Assembly: GCF_029277305.1 (NCBI RefSeq)
Contig: NZ_CP119526.1
Source: Guptibacillus hwajinpoensis
GTDB taxonomy: Bacteria; Bacillota; Bacilli; Bacillales; Guptibacillaceae
Strand: one strand, 5' to 3'
Length of the DNA: 64,000 nt
Made by a program: the position numbers and the translations under genes. The notes under the pieces were generated by a model. The model was not told the origin of the DNA. It ran no database searches and saw only the letters and a list, made by a program, of their open reading frames with translations. Below, piece after piece: positions 17,348 through 26,141 of this stretch; the stretch's first letter is position 1; each line of letters begins with the position of its first letter.

Positions 17348-19378
17348 ATGATTCTCCGAGATATAATGACTCCAATTTCTGAAACACTCATAACAGGTGA
17401 TACGTTAGGTAGAGCTGTCATTCTAATGAAGCAGTTCAAAATAAATGTTGTCCCTGTCGTTACAAAACAAGATGAGCTTTATGGTGTTTTTACCAGAACT
17501 TCGCTATCAGATATGATTATTTCTGGAGGGCAATCGAATGATTCGATTGATCCGTACGTTGTTAGGGATGTTGTTACACTTAATGATACTACTCCTTACC
17601 GTGAAGTAGAAAGCTTGGTGAAACAAAGCCATGTCGGTACAGGGATTGTCATTGATCAACATTTAAAACCGATTGGATTGTTTACAAAAACAGATATGAT
17701 TAGTGCGCTATTTGAGCAGACGAAATCGTTATCTCACATGCTTGAACAGATTCTAGATTCCTCTCACCTAGGTGCGATCATGACCGATGAACATTCTACG
17801 ATCATCTATAGTAATGAACAAGCAAAGCAGTTTTTAAATAAAGAAGAGCTTGATGGACTTTGTAGTCTTGAGTTCTTTCCAGAAGTAGAGAATGGAATGG
17901 TAAAACAAGTTCAGATGGAAGGCAACCATTTCATTGTTCGTGCATCAAATTTTGATAGAGAATTAAATGAAAAGGGATATATCCTATTCATGCAGGATGT
18001 TTCAGAAGTGGAGGAAATGGCTTCTGAATTGAAAACAGTGCAGGGATTAAAAGGTTTATTAGATAAAGCAATGGAGCATGCGTATGACGGTATTGTTATG
18101 GTGAACAAAAAGGGGAATATCCAGATGGTGAGTCCGCCTTTGTGTGAGCTTTTTTCAATTGATAGAAACAAGGCAATGAGGAAGCACGTTAATGAGGTAT
18201 TCCCACAGTTAAATCTTCTATCCGTGTTTCAATCACAACATGCAGAAGTAAGTGATTTCTTAGAAATAAAAGGCATTAAATACATTGTTAATCGTATTCC
18301 AATCGTCCAGGATAATGAAGTCATTGGCGCAATAGGAAAGGTTACATACCGACAGATTGATGATGTTAAGAAAGTATTTAAGAAATTAGAGCTGATGGAG
18401 AATCAAGTCGACTATTATAAAGAGCAATTAAAGCAGAAGGACTCGAGTCGATTCCGTTGGGAACAGATCATAACTAGAGATGAAAATATGAAGAAGCTCG
18501 TTCGTACCGCAACGAAAGCAGCGAAGGGATTATCCACCATCTTAATTCGTGGTGAAAGTGGTACGGGCAAAGAGCTTTTCGCTCATTCGATTCATTCCTC
18601 AAGCGGACGGCAACTGAAACCGTTAGTCACTGTAAACTGCGCGGCGATTCCAGAACAACTGCTTGAATCAGAATTCTTTGGTTATGAAGACGGTGCATTT
18701 ACTGGTGCTGCGCATAAAGGGAAGATTGGTAAGTTTGATTTAGCTAACGGTGGAACTCTTTTTCTAGATGAGATTGGTGATATGTCGCTTTCTCTGCAAG
18801 CTAAAATGCTTCGTGTTCTTCAGGAAAAAGAATTCTACCGTGTTGGTGGAACAAGCCGTGTTAACGTTGACGTGCGGATTGTCGCAGCAACTAATCAGCC
18901 GCTTGAAGATCTTGTGGCTGAAGGGAAGTTTAGAGAAGATTTGTATTATCGATTAAATGTCATCTCCCTTCAAATTCCGCCTCTTAGGGATAGACCAAAT
19001 GATATTGAGCGTTTAATCGAGCACTTTATGGAATCTTTTAATTCAATCATAGGAACGAGTGTGACAGCGGTAAAAAATGATGCCTTAACTTATATGAAAT
19101 CGTACCACTGGCCAGGCAATGTGAGGGAATTAAGTAATGTGATGGAACGAGCGATGACGTTTGCTGAAAGTGGACAAATACAAAAAGAAGATCTACCTGA
19201 GTATATGCTTCGGTCGATAGAGGAAAGTCGCTATGCACAGAAAGAAACTCGAATGGATTATGAATGGGAAGCGATTGAAAAGGCGCTAGCGAAAAGCAGC
19301 GGAAATAAATCGAAAGCAGCCGAGATTCTCGGAATCAGTCGATCTTCTCTTTATGAAAAACTTAAAAAGTATTCATAG
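17348..19378 (+). CDS. Sigma-54-dependent transcriptional activator (CBS-CBS-PAS-PAS-AAA+-Fis)
   Basis: 676 residues. Two CBS domains (about 5-120) open the protein (MTPISETL, DVVTLNDTTPY), followed by two PAS-like domains (about 135-220 and 235-335). The AAA+ domain has Walker A GESGTGKE (402-409), an intact GAFTGA loop (449-454) for contact with sigma-54, Walker B TLFLDEIGD, and the R-finger region FREDLYYRLNV. The C terminus is a Fis-type HTH (KAAEILGISRSSLYEKLKKY). CBS pairs usually bind adenosine nucleotides or CoA-like ligands. It is directly upstream of, and very probably activates, the acyl-CoA operon from 19553, which has a -24/-12 promoter and paired dyads. Start ATG 17348 lies behind AAAGGGG. 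Confidence 0.93.
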   Translation: MILRDIMTPISETLITGDTLGRAVILMKQFKINVVPVVTKQDELYGVFTRTSLSDMIISGGQSNDSIDPYVVRDVVTLNDTTPYREVESLVKQSHVGTGIVIDQHLKPIGLFTKTDMISALFEQTKSLSHMLEQILDSSHLGAIMTDEHSTIIYSNEQAKQFLNKEELDGLCSLEFFPEVENGMVKQVQMEGNHFIVRASNFDRELNEKGYILFMQDVSEVEEMASELKTVQGLKGLLDKAMEHAYDGIVMVNKKGNIQMVSPPLCELFSIDRNKAMRKHVNEVFPQLNLLSVFQSQHAEVSDFLEIKGIKYIVNRIPIVQDNEVIGAIGKVTYRQIDDVKKVFKKLELMENQVDYYKEQLKQKDSSRFRWEQIITRDENMKKLVRTATKAAKGLSTILIRGESGTGKELFAHSIHSSSGRQLKPLVTVNCAAIPEQLLESEFFGYEDGAFTGAAHKGKIGKFDLANGGTLFLDEIGDMSLSLQAKMLRVLQEKEFYRVGGTSRVNVDVRIVAATNQPLEDLVAEGKFREDLYYRLNVISLQIPPLRDRPNDIERLIEHFMESFNSIIGTSVTAVKNDALTYMKSYHWPGNVRELSNVMERAMTFAESGQIQKEDLPEYMLRSIEESRYAQKETRMDYEWEAIEKALAKSSGNKSKAAEILGISRSSLYEKLKKYS

Positions 19379-19387
19379 TTGTTTAGG

Positions 19388-19416
19388 AAAGTGTCCAGAA
19401 TATGGACACTTTTTTT
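19388..19416 (+). terminator. Terminator of the sigma-54 activator gene
   Basis: AAAGTGTCC, seven-base loop, GGACACTTT and a run of T. The stem contains the first of the two TGTCC-N7-GNACA dyads, so one sequence serves as terminator and candidate activator site. Confidence 0.8.
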
Positions 19417-19438
19417 CTATTTGTCCGGGATGTGTACA
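19392..19438. promoter_or_regulatory. Two candidate upstream activator sites (TGTCC-N7-GGACA and TGTCC-N7-GTACA)
   Basis: The first dyad spans 19392-19408 and the second 19422-19438. Both are 17 bp with identical half-site spacing, and their centres are exactly 30 bp apart. They lie about 98 and 128 bp upstream of the expected start of the -24/-12 promoter, the usual place for dimers of a sigma-54 activator. The second site has no terminator role, which supports a binding function. Confidence 0.65.
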
Positions 19439-19500
19439 CTGCTTCTACTAGTAGCTCCTCGAGAATGCTTTTCTGTAGGGGATTCGGTTGAGGAAGGAGA

Positions 19501-19517
19501 TTGGCACAGTTCTTGCA
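19501..19517 (+). promoter_or_regulatory. Sigma-54 (-24/-12) promoter of the acyl-CoA operon
   Basis: TTGGCAC (19501-19507), five bases, TTGCA (19513-19517). The invariant GG (19503-19504) and GC (19515-19516) are ten bases apart, an exact match to the SigL/sigma-54 consensus. Transcription should start near 19528, 25 bases before the first gene. Confidence 0.92.
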
Positions 19518-19552
19518 TTTAACTGAAGTAAGGCTGAAAGGAGACGTAGATC

Positions 19553-19990
19553 ATGGATTTTTCTACATTTTATGATGGACAGTCTTTCACGACTGAGTCT
19601 GTGAGGGTTACAAAAGATGATATTTTCGACTTCGCAACACGTTATGATCCGCAATATTTCCATGTAAATGAAGGGAAAGCGATGAATAGCCCTTATAACG
19701 GAATTATTGCGTCAGGATTTCACACAATCTCTGTTGTTTGGACCAAGTTTATCGGTATGGATGTGCTTGGGACGGATTGTTTAGGAGGCGTGGGGGCGGA
19801 GAGTATTATCTGGAAAGAACCAGTTCGACCTGAAGATGAATTAACTGGTCACTTTACAGTCAAGGACAAACAGCCGCTTTCAAACAACAGAGGTCTTTTG
19901 ACGATTATGATCTCGATCCTGAATGGATCTGATCGTGAGGTTTGTCATGCTACAGTCAAAGTTGTATTAAAAAATCAGAAAGAAGAATAG
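19553..19990 (+). CDS. MaoC-like hydratase, first gene of the acyl-CoA operon
   Basis: 145 residues in a single hot-dog domain. The hydratase 2 motif is visible as FATRYDPQYFHVNEGKA followed by GIIASGFHT, with the Asp and His that in R-specific enoyl-CoA hydratases activate water. It probably hydrates an enoyl-CoA formed by the dehydrogenase at 24145. It is one of three MaoC-fold proteins in the operon; this one looks catalytically complete. Start ATG 19553 behind AAAGGAGA, 25 bases downstream of the expected sigma-54 transcription start; the next gene follows after 13 bases. Confidence 0.88.
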   Translation: MDFSTFYDGQSFTTESVRVTKDDIFDFATRYDPQYFHVNEGKAMNSPYNGIIASGFHTISVVWTKFIGMDVLGTDCLGGVGAESIIWKEPVRPEDELTGHFTVKDKQPLSNNRGLLTIMISILNGSDREVCHATVKVVLKNQKEE

Positions 19991-20003
19991 GGGGAGTTAA
20001 CGC

Positions 20004-21527
20004 ATGAATATCGGAAGCACAATGGCAATGAATGCAAGGAGACATCCAGATAAAGAAGCGATCATCTATGGTGATAAGAGGTATACGTATCAAGAGTTCA
20101 ACGAAAGAGTAAACCAGCTTGCAAATGGATTACTTTCCCTGAATGTTCAAAAGGGCGACAAAGTGGCCCTGATGATGAAGAACTCCGATCAATATGCCAT
20201 TTGTTTCTATGCTGCAGCAAAGATCGGTGCTGTGTTGGTCCCGATCAATTTTAGGCTAGTTAGCAGGGAAGTGAGGTACATTCTTGAGCAGTCAGATGCG
20301 ACGTTTGTATTCTGTGACGATGAATTCGCGGAGAACATTGAGGAAAGTAGAAGCGCTGTTATTCAACACGTGATCTGTACATCAAATTCACCTTTTCCGG
20401 ATCATTATACTATCAATGAGATTCTCTCTGAAGATAGAGGTGAACCACAGGTGACGGTTGAGGAACACGACGATGTGGAAATTTTGTACACATCAGGTAC
20501 AACAGGTCGCCCAAAAGGGGTTTTGCTCGATCACAAGCGGGTGATGAATGTTGGAATTATTATGCTAGCGGGGCTTGGATTAAATCCCAAAGATCGTTTT
20601 CTACATATCGCGCCGCTCTTCCATTCTGCTCAGCTTAATTTATTTATGGTTACCGGTTTCTTTCTTGGGGCGACACACGTTATTCACCGCGATTTTCATC
20701 CTGTTTCTACATTGGAAACGATTGAGAAAGAACAAATTACCTTTTTCTTTGGGGTTCCAGCGATGTACACTCACCTTCTGCAAGTACCAAATAAAGAGAA
20801 TTATGATCTTTCTTCCATTACGCGATGTGCTTATGGTGCAGCACCTATGGCACCAGAAATCGTCAAGCAAAGCATTGAATTGTTTAAAATGGATCAATTT
20901 TATAATTTATGCGGATTAACTGAAGGGGGTCCTGGTGGCATTATTCTAATGCCAGAAGATCATGCAACTAAGCTTGGAAGCGGTGGGAAAGCTTTCTTCT
21001 TTACAGAAGCAAGGGTTGTAGATGAAAGTATGCAGGATGTTCAGGTCGGACGAGTAGGTGAACTAGTACTTCGCGGCGAAACCATTATGAAAGAATACTA
21101 TAAAAAGCCGGAAGAAACAAAGAAAGCATTTGAAGGAGGTTGGCTTCATACCGGTGATTTAGCACAGATCGATGAAGAAGGATTTATTACGATTGTTGAC
21201 CGAAAGAAAGATATGATGATCTCTGGTGGTGAGAATGTCTATTCGATTGAAGTGGAAGAAGTGATGTATGAGCATCCACAGGTGCTTGAAGCAGCAACAA
21301 TCGGAATTCCAGATAAAGTTTGGGGAGAAATGGTTGCAGCCGTTATCGTACCAAAGCCTAGTGAGGCCATTGATGAAGATGAATTTCAGAAGTTCTGCCG
21401 TCAATCGCTCGCAGGGTATAAAGTTCCGAGAAAGCTATTTATTGTAGAGCAATTGCCGCGAAACGCATCTGGAAAGATCCTTAAGTTCCAACTGCGTGAA
21501 ACATTCAAAGAGCAAACGCAAAAGTAA
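20004..21527 (+). CDS. Acyl-CoA synthetase (AMP-forming)
   Basis: ATP-dependent activation of a carboxylic acid to its CoA thioester. The 507-residue protein has the P-loop YTSGTTGRPKG (about 161-171), the A5-type motif YNLCGLTEGG, the hinge GELVLRGE, TGDLAQIDEEG and the C-terminal lysine motif PRNASGKILK. Related to class I ligases for medium/long or branched acids; the substrate cannot be read from sequence. A second ligase (27998) is at the end of the same operon, so two acids, or one acid and a fragment of it, may be activated. Start ATG 20004 behind AGGGGGAG. Confidence 0.92.
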   Translation: MNIGSTMAMNARRHPDKEAIIYGDKRYTYQEFNERVNQLANGLLSLNVQKGDKVALMMKNSDQYAICFYAAAKIGAVLVPINFRLVSREVRYILEQSDATFVFCDDEFAENIEESRSAVIQHVICTSNSPFPDHYTINEILSEDRGEPQVTVEEHDDVEILYTSGTTGRPKGVLLDHKRVMNVGIIMLAGLGLNPKDRFLHIAPLFHSAQLNLFMVTGFFLGATHVIHRDFHPVSTLETIEKEQITFFFGVPAMYTHLLQVPNKENYDLSSITRCAYGAAPMAPEIVKQSIELFKMDQFYNLCGLTEGGPGGIILMPEDHATKLGSGGKAFFFTEARVVDESMQDVQVGRVGELVLRGETIMKEYYKKPEETKKAFEGGWLHTGDLAQIDEEGFITIVDRKKDMMISGGENVYSIEVEEVMYEHPQVLEAATIGIPDKVWGEMVAAVIVPKPSEAIDEDEFQKFCRQSLAGYKVPRKLFIVEQLPRNASGKILKFQLRETFKEQTQK

Positions 21528-21539
21528 AGGAGGATGAAA

Positions 21540-22952
21540 ATGAAAGGAATTCTCGCATATCAGGTGTATCTGCCGCACCATCGTCTCGCTAAAGAGGAAG
21601 TTGCTAGCTTCCACGGCAGTTATGGTGGTAAAGGAACAAAAGCCGTCGCACATTATGATGAAGACAGTTTGACGATGGCTGTTAATGCTTCATTACCATT
21701 TAGAAAACGAAATCCGAAAGCCATTTATTTTGCATCTACCACATCCCCTTATCAGGAAAAGTTAAGTAGTGTAACGATTTCCAAAGCGCTTCAATTGCCT
21801 GCTTCAACAAGAACGATTGACTATGGAAACGGGTTACGAGCAGCAACAAATGCATTCCTTTCAGGGCTTGATGCGGTTGAAGAAGGACCGGTTCTCCTTA
21901 GCATGTCAGACCGTCGTTTCACAAAGCCAAAGAGCTCTCTCGAAGATGAAATGGGTGCAGGAGCTGTGTCTTTTATGCTAGGAGAAGGTACTGGGGTAAT
22001 TGCAGAATTGATAGCAAGTGCTCACATCTCAAGTGACACAGTGAGCCAATGGCGAACGTCTACAGATGTCTTTATACGGCAATGGGAAGATCGTTTTGTC
22101 GCTCATGCTGCTGCTGAAGCAGTAATAGCGTGCGCAAACGAAGTACTATCCACAGCGGAAATTGCCCTAGATGAAGTCGATCATGTCGTTATTTCAGGGC
22201 CAAGTCAAAAGTTGTCTATTAATCTAACGAAAGCATTACGAGTAGATAGCAAGCAAATTAGTGCTATGAAAGATAATACTATCGGACATCTTGGTACCGC
22301 TAACGGTCCTTTAATGGTGTCAAAGGTGCTTTCAGAAAGCAAACCAGATCAAAAGATTCTTTGGCTTCAAGTAGGAGATGGCTGTGATGGTCTAGTCTTA
22401 AAAACGACAGAAGAGCTAACATCTTATCAGTCCGATCATCCGCTATCTTATTCTGAAAGCACAGCAAATGAAAGCGTATCGTATAGTGAATATGCTAGAT
22501 GGTACGAATTGTTCGAGGTAGATGAAGGAAGGCGCCCTGGGGCTCCTACTCCTTCTGCACCTGCACTTAAACGAAATCAAGAACAAAACATAGGCCTCGT
22601 TGGATCGAAGTGTGAGAGCTGTGGCCAAAATTATTTTCCGAAGCAACGCGTCTGTGTAAAGTGTCATCAAAGAGACGAAATGACACCGTTCTCATTACAA
22701 GGAAAGAAAGCGACTGTTGCTACGTATACAGTTGACTATTTAGCAAGCTGTGTTTCACCTCCGAGCATATTCGCCGTTGTCGATTTTGAAGGTGGAAGTC
22801 GTATGCTGGCTCAGGTAACGGACTGCAAGCCTGAAGACATTTCAATCGGTATTGAGGTTGAGTTTAGCTTCCGAAAGCTTTATGAAGCTGGTGGCATTCA
22901 TAATTATTTCTGGAAGGTGGTTCCAAAGAGAGGAGATCATCATGAGTCGTAA
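21540..22952 (+). CDS. HMG-CoA-synthase-like domain fused to a DUF35 zinc-ribbon/OB-fold domain
   Basis: About 470 residues. Residues 1-300 form a thiolase-fold domain of the HMG-CoA synthase group, with FASTTSPYQEKLSS near the active site; at the usual nucleophile position it reads GNGLRAAT, where the cysteine is replaced by leucine. The C-terminal part (about 345-470) is a DUF35 domain with two CxxC pairs (KCESCG, CVKCHQ) and an OB fold. DUF35 proteins pair with thiolases or hydratases, for instance in Ltp2-ChsH2 aldolase and in the BbsAB thiolase, so this protein probably partners the thiolase encoded next. Start ATG 21540 lies six bases after AAAGGAGG; the ATG at 21534 overlaps it. Overlaps the next gene by 11 bases. 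Confidence 0.85.
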   Translation: MKGILAYQVYLPHHRLAKEEVASFHGSYGGKGTKAVAHYDEDSLTMAVNASLPFRKRNPKAIYFASTTSPYQEKLSSVTISKALQLPASTRTIDYGNGLRAATNAFLSGLDAVEEGPVLLSMSDRRFTKPKSSLEDEMGAGAVSFMLGEGTGVIAELIASAHISSDTVSQWRTSTDVFIRQWEDRFVAHAAAEAVIACANEVLSTAEIALDEVDHVVISGPSQKLSINLTKALRVDSKQISAMKDNTIGHLGTANGPLMVSKVLSESKPDQKILWLQVGDGCDGLVLKTTEELTSYQSDHPLSYSESTANESVSYSEYARWYELFEVDEGRRPGAPTPSAPALKRNQEQNIGLVGSKCESCGQNYFPKQRVCVKCHQRDEMTPFSLQGKKATVATYTVDYLASCVSPPSIFAVVDFEGGSRMLAQVTDCKPEDISIGIEVEFSFRKLYEAGGIHNYFWKVVPKRGDHHES

Positions 22953-24126
22953 AGGAATACACGATCAGGTCACAGTCGTTGGCATGGGATGTACTAAATT
23001 CACTGAACATTGGGACAAAAGTGCGGATGATTTAATGATTGAAGCTGCATATGAAGCGTTGCAAGATGCTGGAATTGAGTTAAAGGATGTAGAAGCAGCG
23101 TGGATTGGCACTATGGATTCGGGTTATGCAGGAACAACGCTCTCTAGTGCATTGAAGAGTGATTATATACCGATTACCCGTGTTGAAAATATGTGTGCAA
23201 CTGGATCCGAAGCATTTCGAAATGCGAGTTATGCTGTTGCATCAGGTGCGTATGATGTAGCACTTGTCGTAGGCGTTGAGAAGTTAAAAGACTCTGGATA
23301 CAGCGGTCTTGTTATGAATGCTTCTCCGGGAGATGGAACAGCGCCGAATATTACAGCACCTGCTTCTTTTTCCCTTCTAGCACCTGCTTACTTTCATCGC
23401 TATGGGTTAGACACAAAACAAGGAAAAGAAGTGCTTTCGAGAATTGCATGGAAAAACCATGCGAATGGTGCGCTTAACCCTAAAGCACAGTATCAGAAGG
23501 AAATGTCGATGGAAACTATCATGAATTCACCGCTCATTGCAGCTCCGCTTGGTGTACTAGATTGCTCTGGCGTTGCCGATGGTGCTGCTGCTGCTGTCAT
23601 TGTTCGAACAGAAGATAGTAAGAAGTATCGTGAGGATCCGATGTATGTGAAAGCGTTAAGTATCGCTGCAGGACCTGGTGAAGGCATGCTCACACAGGAA
23701 TTTGATTTTACGAGTATACGAGAGAATGTAAAAGCTGCAGAAGAGGCTTATAAACAAGCTGGAATCAAAAATCCAAGAAAAGAAATCGATATGGCTGAGG
23801 TGCATGATTGTTTCACACCAACAGAGCTTGTTATTTACGAAGATCTTGGCTTTAGCGAACGAGGAGAAGGATGGAAGGATGTTCAAAATGGTCGCTTTGA
23901 CTTAACTGGGGACTTACCTGTGAACCCTGACGGCGGATTGAAATCTTTTGGTCATCCGATTGGTGCAAGCGGTCTCCGAATGCTTTATGAGATGTATTTG
24001 CAATTCCAGGGGAAAGCGGAGAAGAGGCAGCTTGGTGATCCGAAAATTGGACTAACTCATAATTTGGGCGGATATCCATGGCAGTGCGTATCATTTATTT
24101 CGATCGTTGGTAAGGAACTATCTTAA
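22942..24126 (+). CDS. Thiolase of the SCP-x/lipid-transfer type
   Basis: 394 residues from ATG 22942 (MSRKGIHD), which follows AGAGGAGATC. The nucleophilic cysteine is in NMCATGSEA (Cys 85), the pair MAEVHDCFTP supplies a histidine, and SFGHPIGASG is the histidine motif. The usual second cysteine motif CxGxG is absent: the C terminus has HNLGGYPWQ, as in SCP-x-like and Ltp-type proteins. Those cleave beta-ketoacyl-CoA or catalyse retro-aldol cleavage of beta-hydroxyacyl-CoA with a DUF35 partner. Translational overlap with the DUF35 fusion gene argues for a complex. Confidence 0.9.
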   Translation: MSRKGIHDQVTVVGMGCTKFTEHWDKSADDLMIEAAYEALQDAGIELKDVEAAWIGTMDSGYAGTTLSSALKSDYIPITRVENMCATGSEAFRNASYAVASGAYDVALVVGVEKLKDSGYSGLVMNASPGDGTAPNITAPASFSLLAPAYFHRYGLDTKQGKEVLSRIAWKNHANGALNPKAQYQKEMSMETIMNSPLIAAPLGVLDCSGVADGAAAAVIVRTEDSKKYREDPMYVKALSIAAGPGEGMLTQEFDFTSIRENVKAAEEAYKQAGIKNPRKEIDMAEVHDCFTPTELVIYEDLGFSERGEGWKDVQNGRFDLTGDLPVNPDGGLKSFGHPIGASGLRMLYEMYLQFQGKAEKRQLGDPKIGLTHNLGGYPWQCVSFISIVGKELS

Positions 24127-24144
24127 CGAAGGAGCTACTAAATT

Positions 24145-25290
24145 ATGAAACATTCGTATTTAACGAAAGATCATGAAGCGTTTCGAAAATCGCTTCGAAA
24201 ATTCCTAGCTAAAGAAGCTGAGCCATTTTTTGAACAGTGGGAAGAAGATCGTATGATACCAAGGGAATTCTGGGATAAATTAGCTGCACAGGGGTATCTC
24301 TGTCCCACACTACCAGAAGCCTATGGTGGCCTTGATGCGGATTGGGGATACGCGGTTATTATAAATGAAGAATTAGAGCGGGTTGGATCAGGCCTAGTCG
24401 GTGTTGGGCTGCATAATGATATTGTTGTTCCTTATCTTGAGTCGTTTGGAACTGAAGAGCAAAAGCAGCGTTGGCTTCCTAAATGCGTATCCGGAGAAAC
24501 GATCACAGCCATTGCGATGACTGAACCAGGAACAGGATCTGATCTCGCTAATATTAAGACAACAGCTATCCTAGAAAGCGACCACTACGTTCTAAATGGT
24601 TCGAAAACGTTTATTACGAATGGTATTCACTCAGATCTTGTTCTCGTTGCGTGTAAAACGGATCCGAAAGCGGTTCCTGCACATAAAGGGGTTAGTTTAC
24701 TTGTAGTTGAACGTGATACACCTGGTTTTTCAAGAGGACGTAAGCTGAACAAAGTGGGACTTCATAGTCAGGATACGGCTGAGTTATTCTTTGAAGATTG
24801 TCGTGTACCAAAGGAGAATCTACTTGGAGAAGAAGGCAAAGGGTTTCTTTATTTGATGGATAAGCTTCAACAGGAGCGTCTCCTAGTGGCAATCGCAGCA
24901 CAGGTAGCAGCTGAAGATATGGTTGAGATGACGATGAAGTATATCCAGGAAAGGAAAGCATTCGGTCAGAGTATCTCGAAATTTCAGCATATCCAGTTCG
25001 AGATGGTGGAGATGCAAACGCAGGTTGAAATTGGCCGCACATTCCTTGATTCTCTAGTAGCTGATCATATCGAAGGAGAAGATATTGTAACGAAAGTATC
25101 GATGGCAAAATATTGGTTAACGGATATGGCAAAAGATATCTCACAACGCTGCCTTCAGTTACATGGCGGTTATGGCTATATGGAAGAATACAAGATTGCG
25201 AGGCGGTTTCGAGATATCCCAGTGTCTGCGATCTATGCAGGTACAAATGAAATTATGAAAACCATTATTGCAAAAAATATGGGGTTATAG
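24145..25290 (+). CDS. Acyl-CoA dehydrogenase, LCAD/IVD-like
   Basis: FAD-dependent alpha,beta-dehydrogenation of an acyl-CoA; electrons pass to ETF. The 381-residue protein shows AMTEPGTGSDLA, GSKTFITNG, QERKAFGQ and the C-terminal YAGTNEIMK. In short- and medium-chain enzymes the catalytic glutamate comes just before that GT; here it is alanine. As in LCAD and isovaleryl-CoA dehydrogenases, the base is probably the glutamate in LQQERLLVA. This points to branched or long substrates. Start ATG 24145 behind GAAGGAG, 18 bases after the thiolase. Confidence 0.93.
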   Translation: MKHSYLTKDHEAFRKSLRKFLAKEAEPFFEQWEEDRMIPREFWDKLAAQGYLCPTLPEAYGGLDADWGYAVIINEELERVGSGLVGVGLHNDIVVPYLESFGTEEQKQRWLPKCVSGETITAIAMTEPGTGSDLANIKTTAILESDHYVLNGSKTFITNGIHSDLVLVACKTDPKAVPAHKGVSLLVVERDTPGFSRGRKLNKVGLHSQDTAELFFEDCRVPKENLLGEEGKGFLYLMDKLQQERLLVAIAAQVAAEDMVEMTMKYIQERKAFGQSISKFQHIQFEMVEMQTQVEIGRTFLDSLVADHIEGEDIVTKVSMAKYWLTDMAKDISQRCLQLHGGYGYMEEYKIARRFRDIPVSAIYAGTNEIMKTIIAKNMGL

Positions 25291-25304
25291 AGGGGGGACG
25301 AATA

Positions 25305-25742
25305 ATGAGTACTGTACAGAACAAAGTAGGCACGGAAACGAAGCCGTTTACATTCACAGTTGAAAGAGGGAAAATTAGTGAATTTGTGAGTGCGATAGGT
25401 GATTCTAATCCTCTTTATACAGATTCAGAGTTTGCGAAAGAGAAGGGGTATCGGGATGTTCCGATCCCGCCCACATTTCCAACTGTGATTGATATGTGGG
25501 GAGGAGCAGACTTTGAGACGTTAATCGCATTACTTGAAGTAAATCCGTTAAAAGTCCTTCATGGTGAACAAAGCTATGATTACAAGAAAACAATATGTGC
25601 GGGGGATGTTATTTCAGCTGTAATGAAAGTTGTCGATCAGAAAGAAAAAAGGGGAATGAAATTATTTACACTTGAGACGATCTATAAAGATGATGCAAGT
25701 GAAACGGTGTTGCTGGCTACGTCAGTTGTCATCGAACGATAG
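25305..25742 (+). CDS. MaoC-family dehydratase subunit (FAS1-like N-terminal type)
   Basis: 145 residues in a hot-dog fold. It has AIGDSNPLYTDSEFAKEKGYRDVPIPPTF in the position of the hydratase motif; the pattern is that of MaoC N-terminal-like (FAS1_DH) subunits, which often lack the full catalytic pair and form heterodimers. The next gene (25755), 12 bases on, encodes the complementary MaoC subunit. Together they would make one enoyl-CoA hydratase or 3-hydroxyacyl dehydratase like HtdXY or ChsH1H2. Start ATG 25305 behind GAGGGGGG. Confidence 0.85.
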   Translation: MSTVQNKVGTETKPFTFTVERGKISEFVSAIGDSNPLYTDSEFAKEKGYRDVPIPPTFPTVIDMWGGADFETLIALLEVNPLKVLHGEQSYDYKKTICAGDVISAVMKVVDQKEKRGMKLFTLETIYKDDASETVLLATSVVIER

Positions 25743-25754
25743 GAGGATACGACT

Positions 25755-26141
25755 ATGGCTCAATTACAACCACTTATAAAAGCGCCAATTACCCACAGTC
25801 AAATTGTAAGGTATGCAGGAGCATCAGGTGATTTCAACCCGATTCATACGGTCGTACCTGTTGCGAAAGAAGCAGGCTTACCAGATGTTATTGCGCATGG
25901 GATGTTAATTATGGGGATGGCTGGTCAAGCAATAACGACTTGGTTCAATCATGATCAGATTAAGAATTTCAGTGTTCGCTTTCAGAAAATGACTTTCCCA
26001 GGTGAAGAACTAACAGTAAAAGGATTCATTAAAGAAGAACGGGATGACCTCCTAATCTGCGAGGTTGAGGTAATGAACGAGAATAAAGAAAGAAAATTAG
26101 CTGGTACGTTTCATGTATCTAAGGAGGAAAAGAATGCTTAA
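25755..26141 (+). CDS. MaoC-like dehydratase, catalytic partner subunit
   Basis: 128 residues. The hydratase 2 motif is complete: YAGASGDFNPIHTVVPVAKEAG followed, by GLPDVIAHGML, with the Asp and His expected for catalysis. It is paired with the preceding FAS1-like subunit (12-base gap) and probably forms a heterodimer. Ends inside the start of the next gene (8-base overlap), so translation is coupled to the reductase. Start ATG 25755 behind TAGGAGGA. Confidence 0.88.
   Translation: MAQLQPLIKAPITHSQIVRYAGASGDFNPIHTVVPVAKEAGLPDVIAHGMLIMGMAGQAITTWFNHDQIKNFSVRFQKMTFPGEELTVKGFIKEERDDLLICEVEVMNENKERKLAGTFHVSKEEKNA

Noticed and set aside
22852..22941. Longer start of the thiolase gene
   Set aside because: The extension lies inside the upstream gene and the AGAGGAGATC ribosome site points to ATG 22942.
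24145..25290. Inactive acyl-CoA dehydrogenase because Glu before GT is Ala
   Set aside because: LCAD and isovaleryl-CoA dehydrogenases have the base at another site, and the QER region here fits that group.
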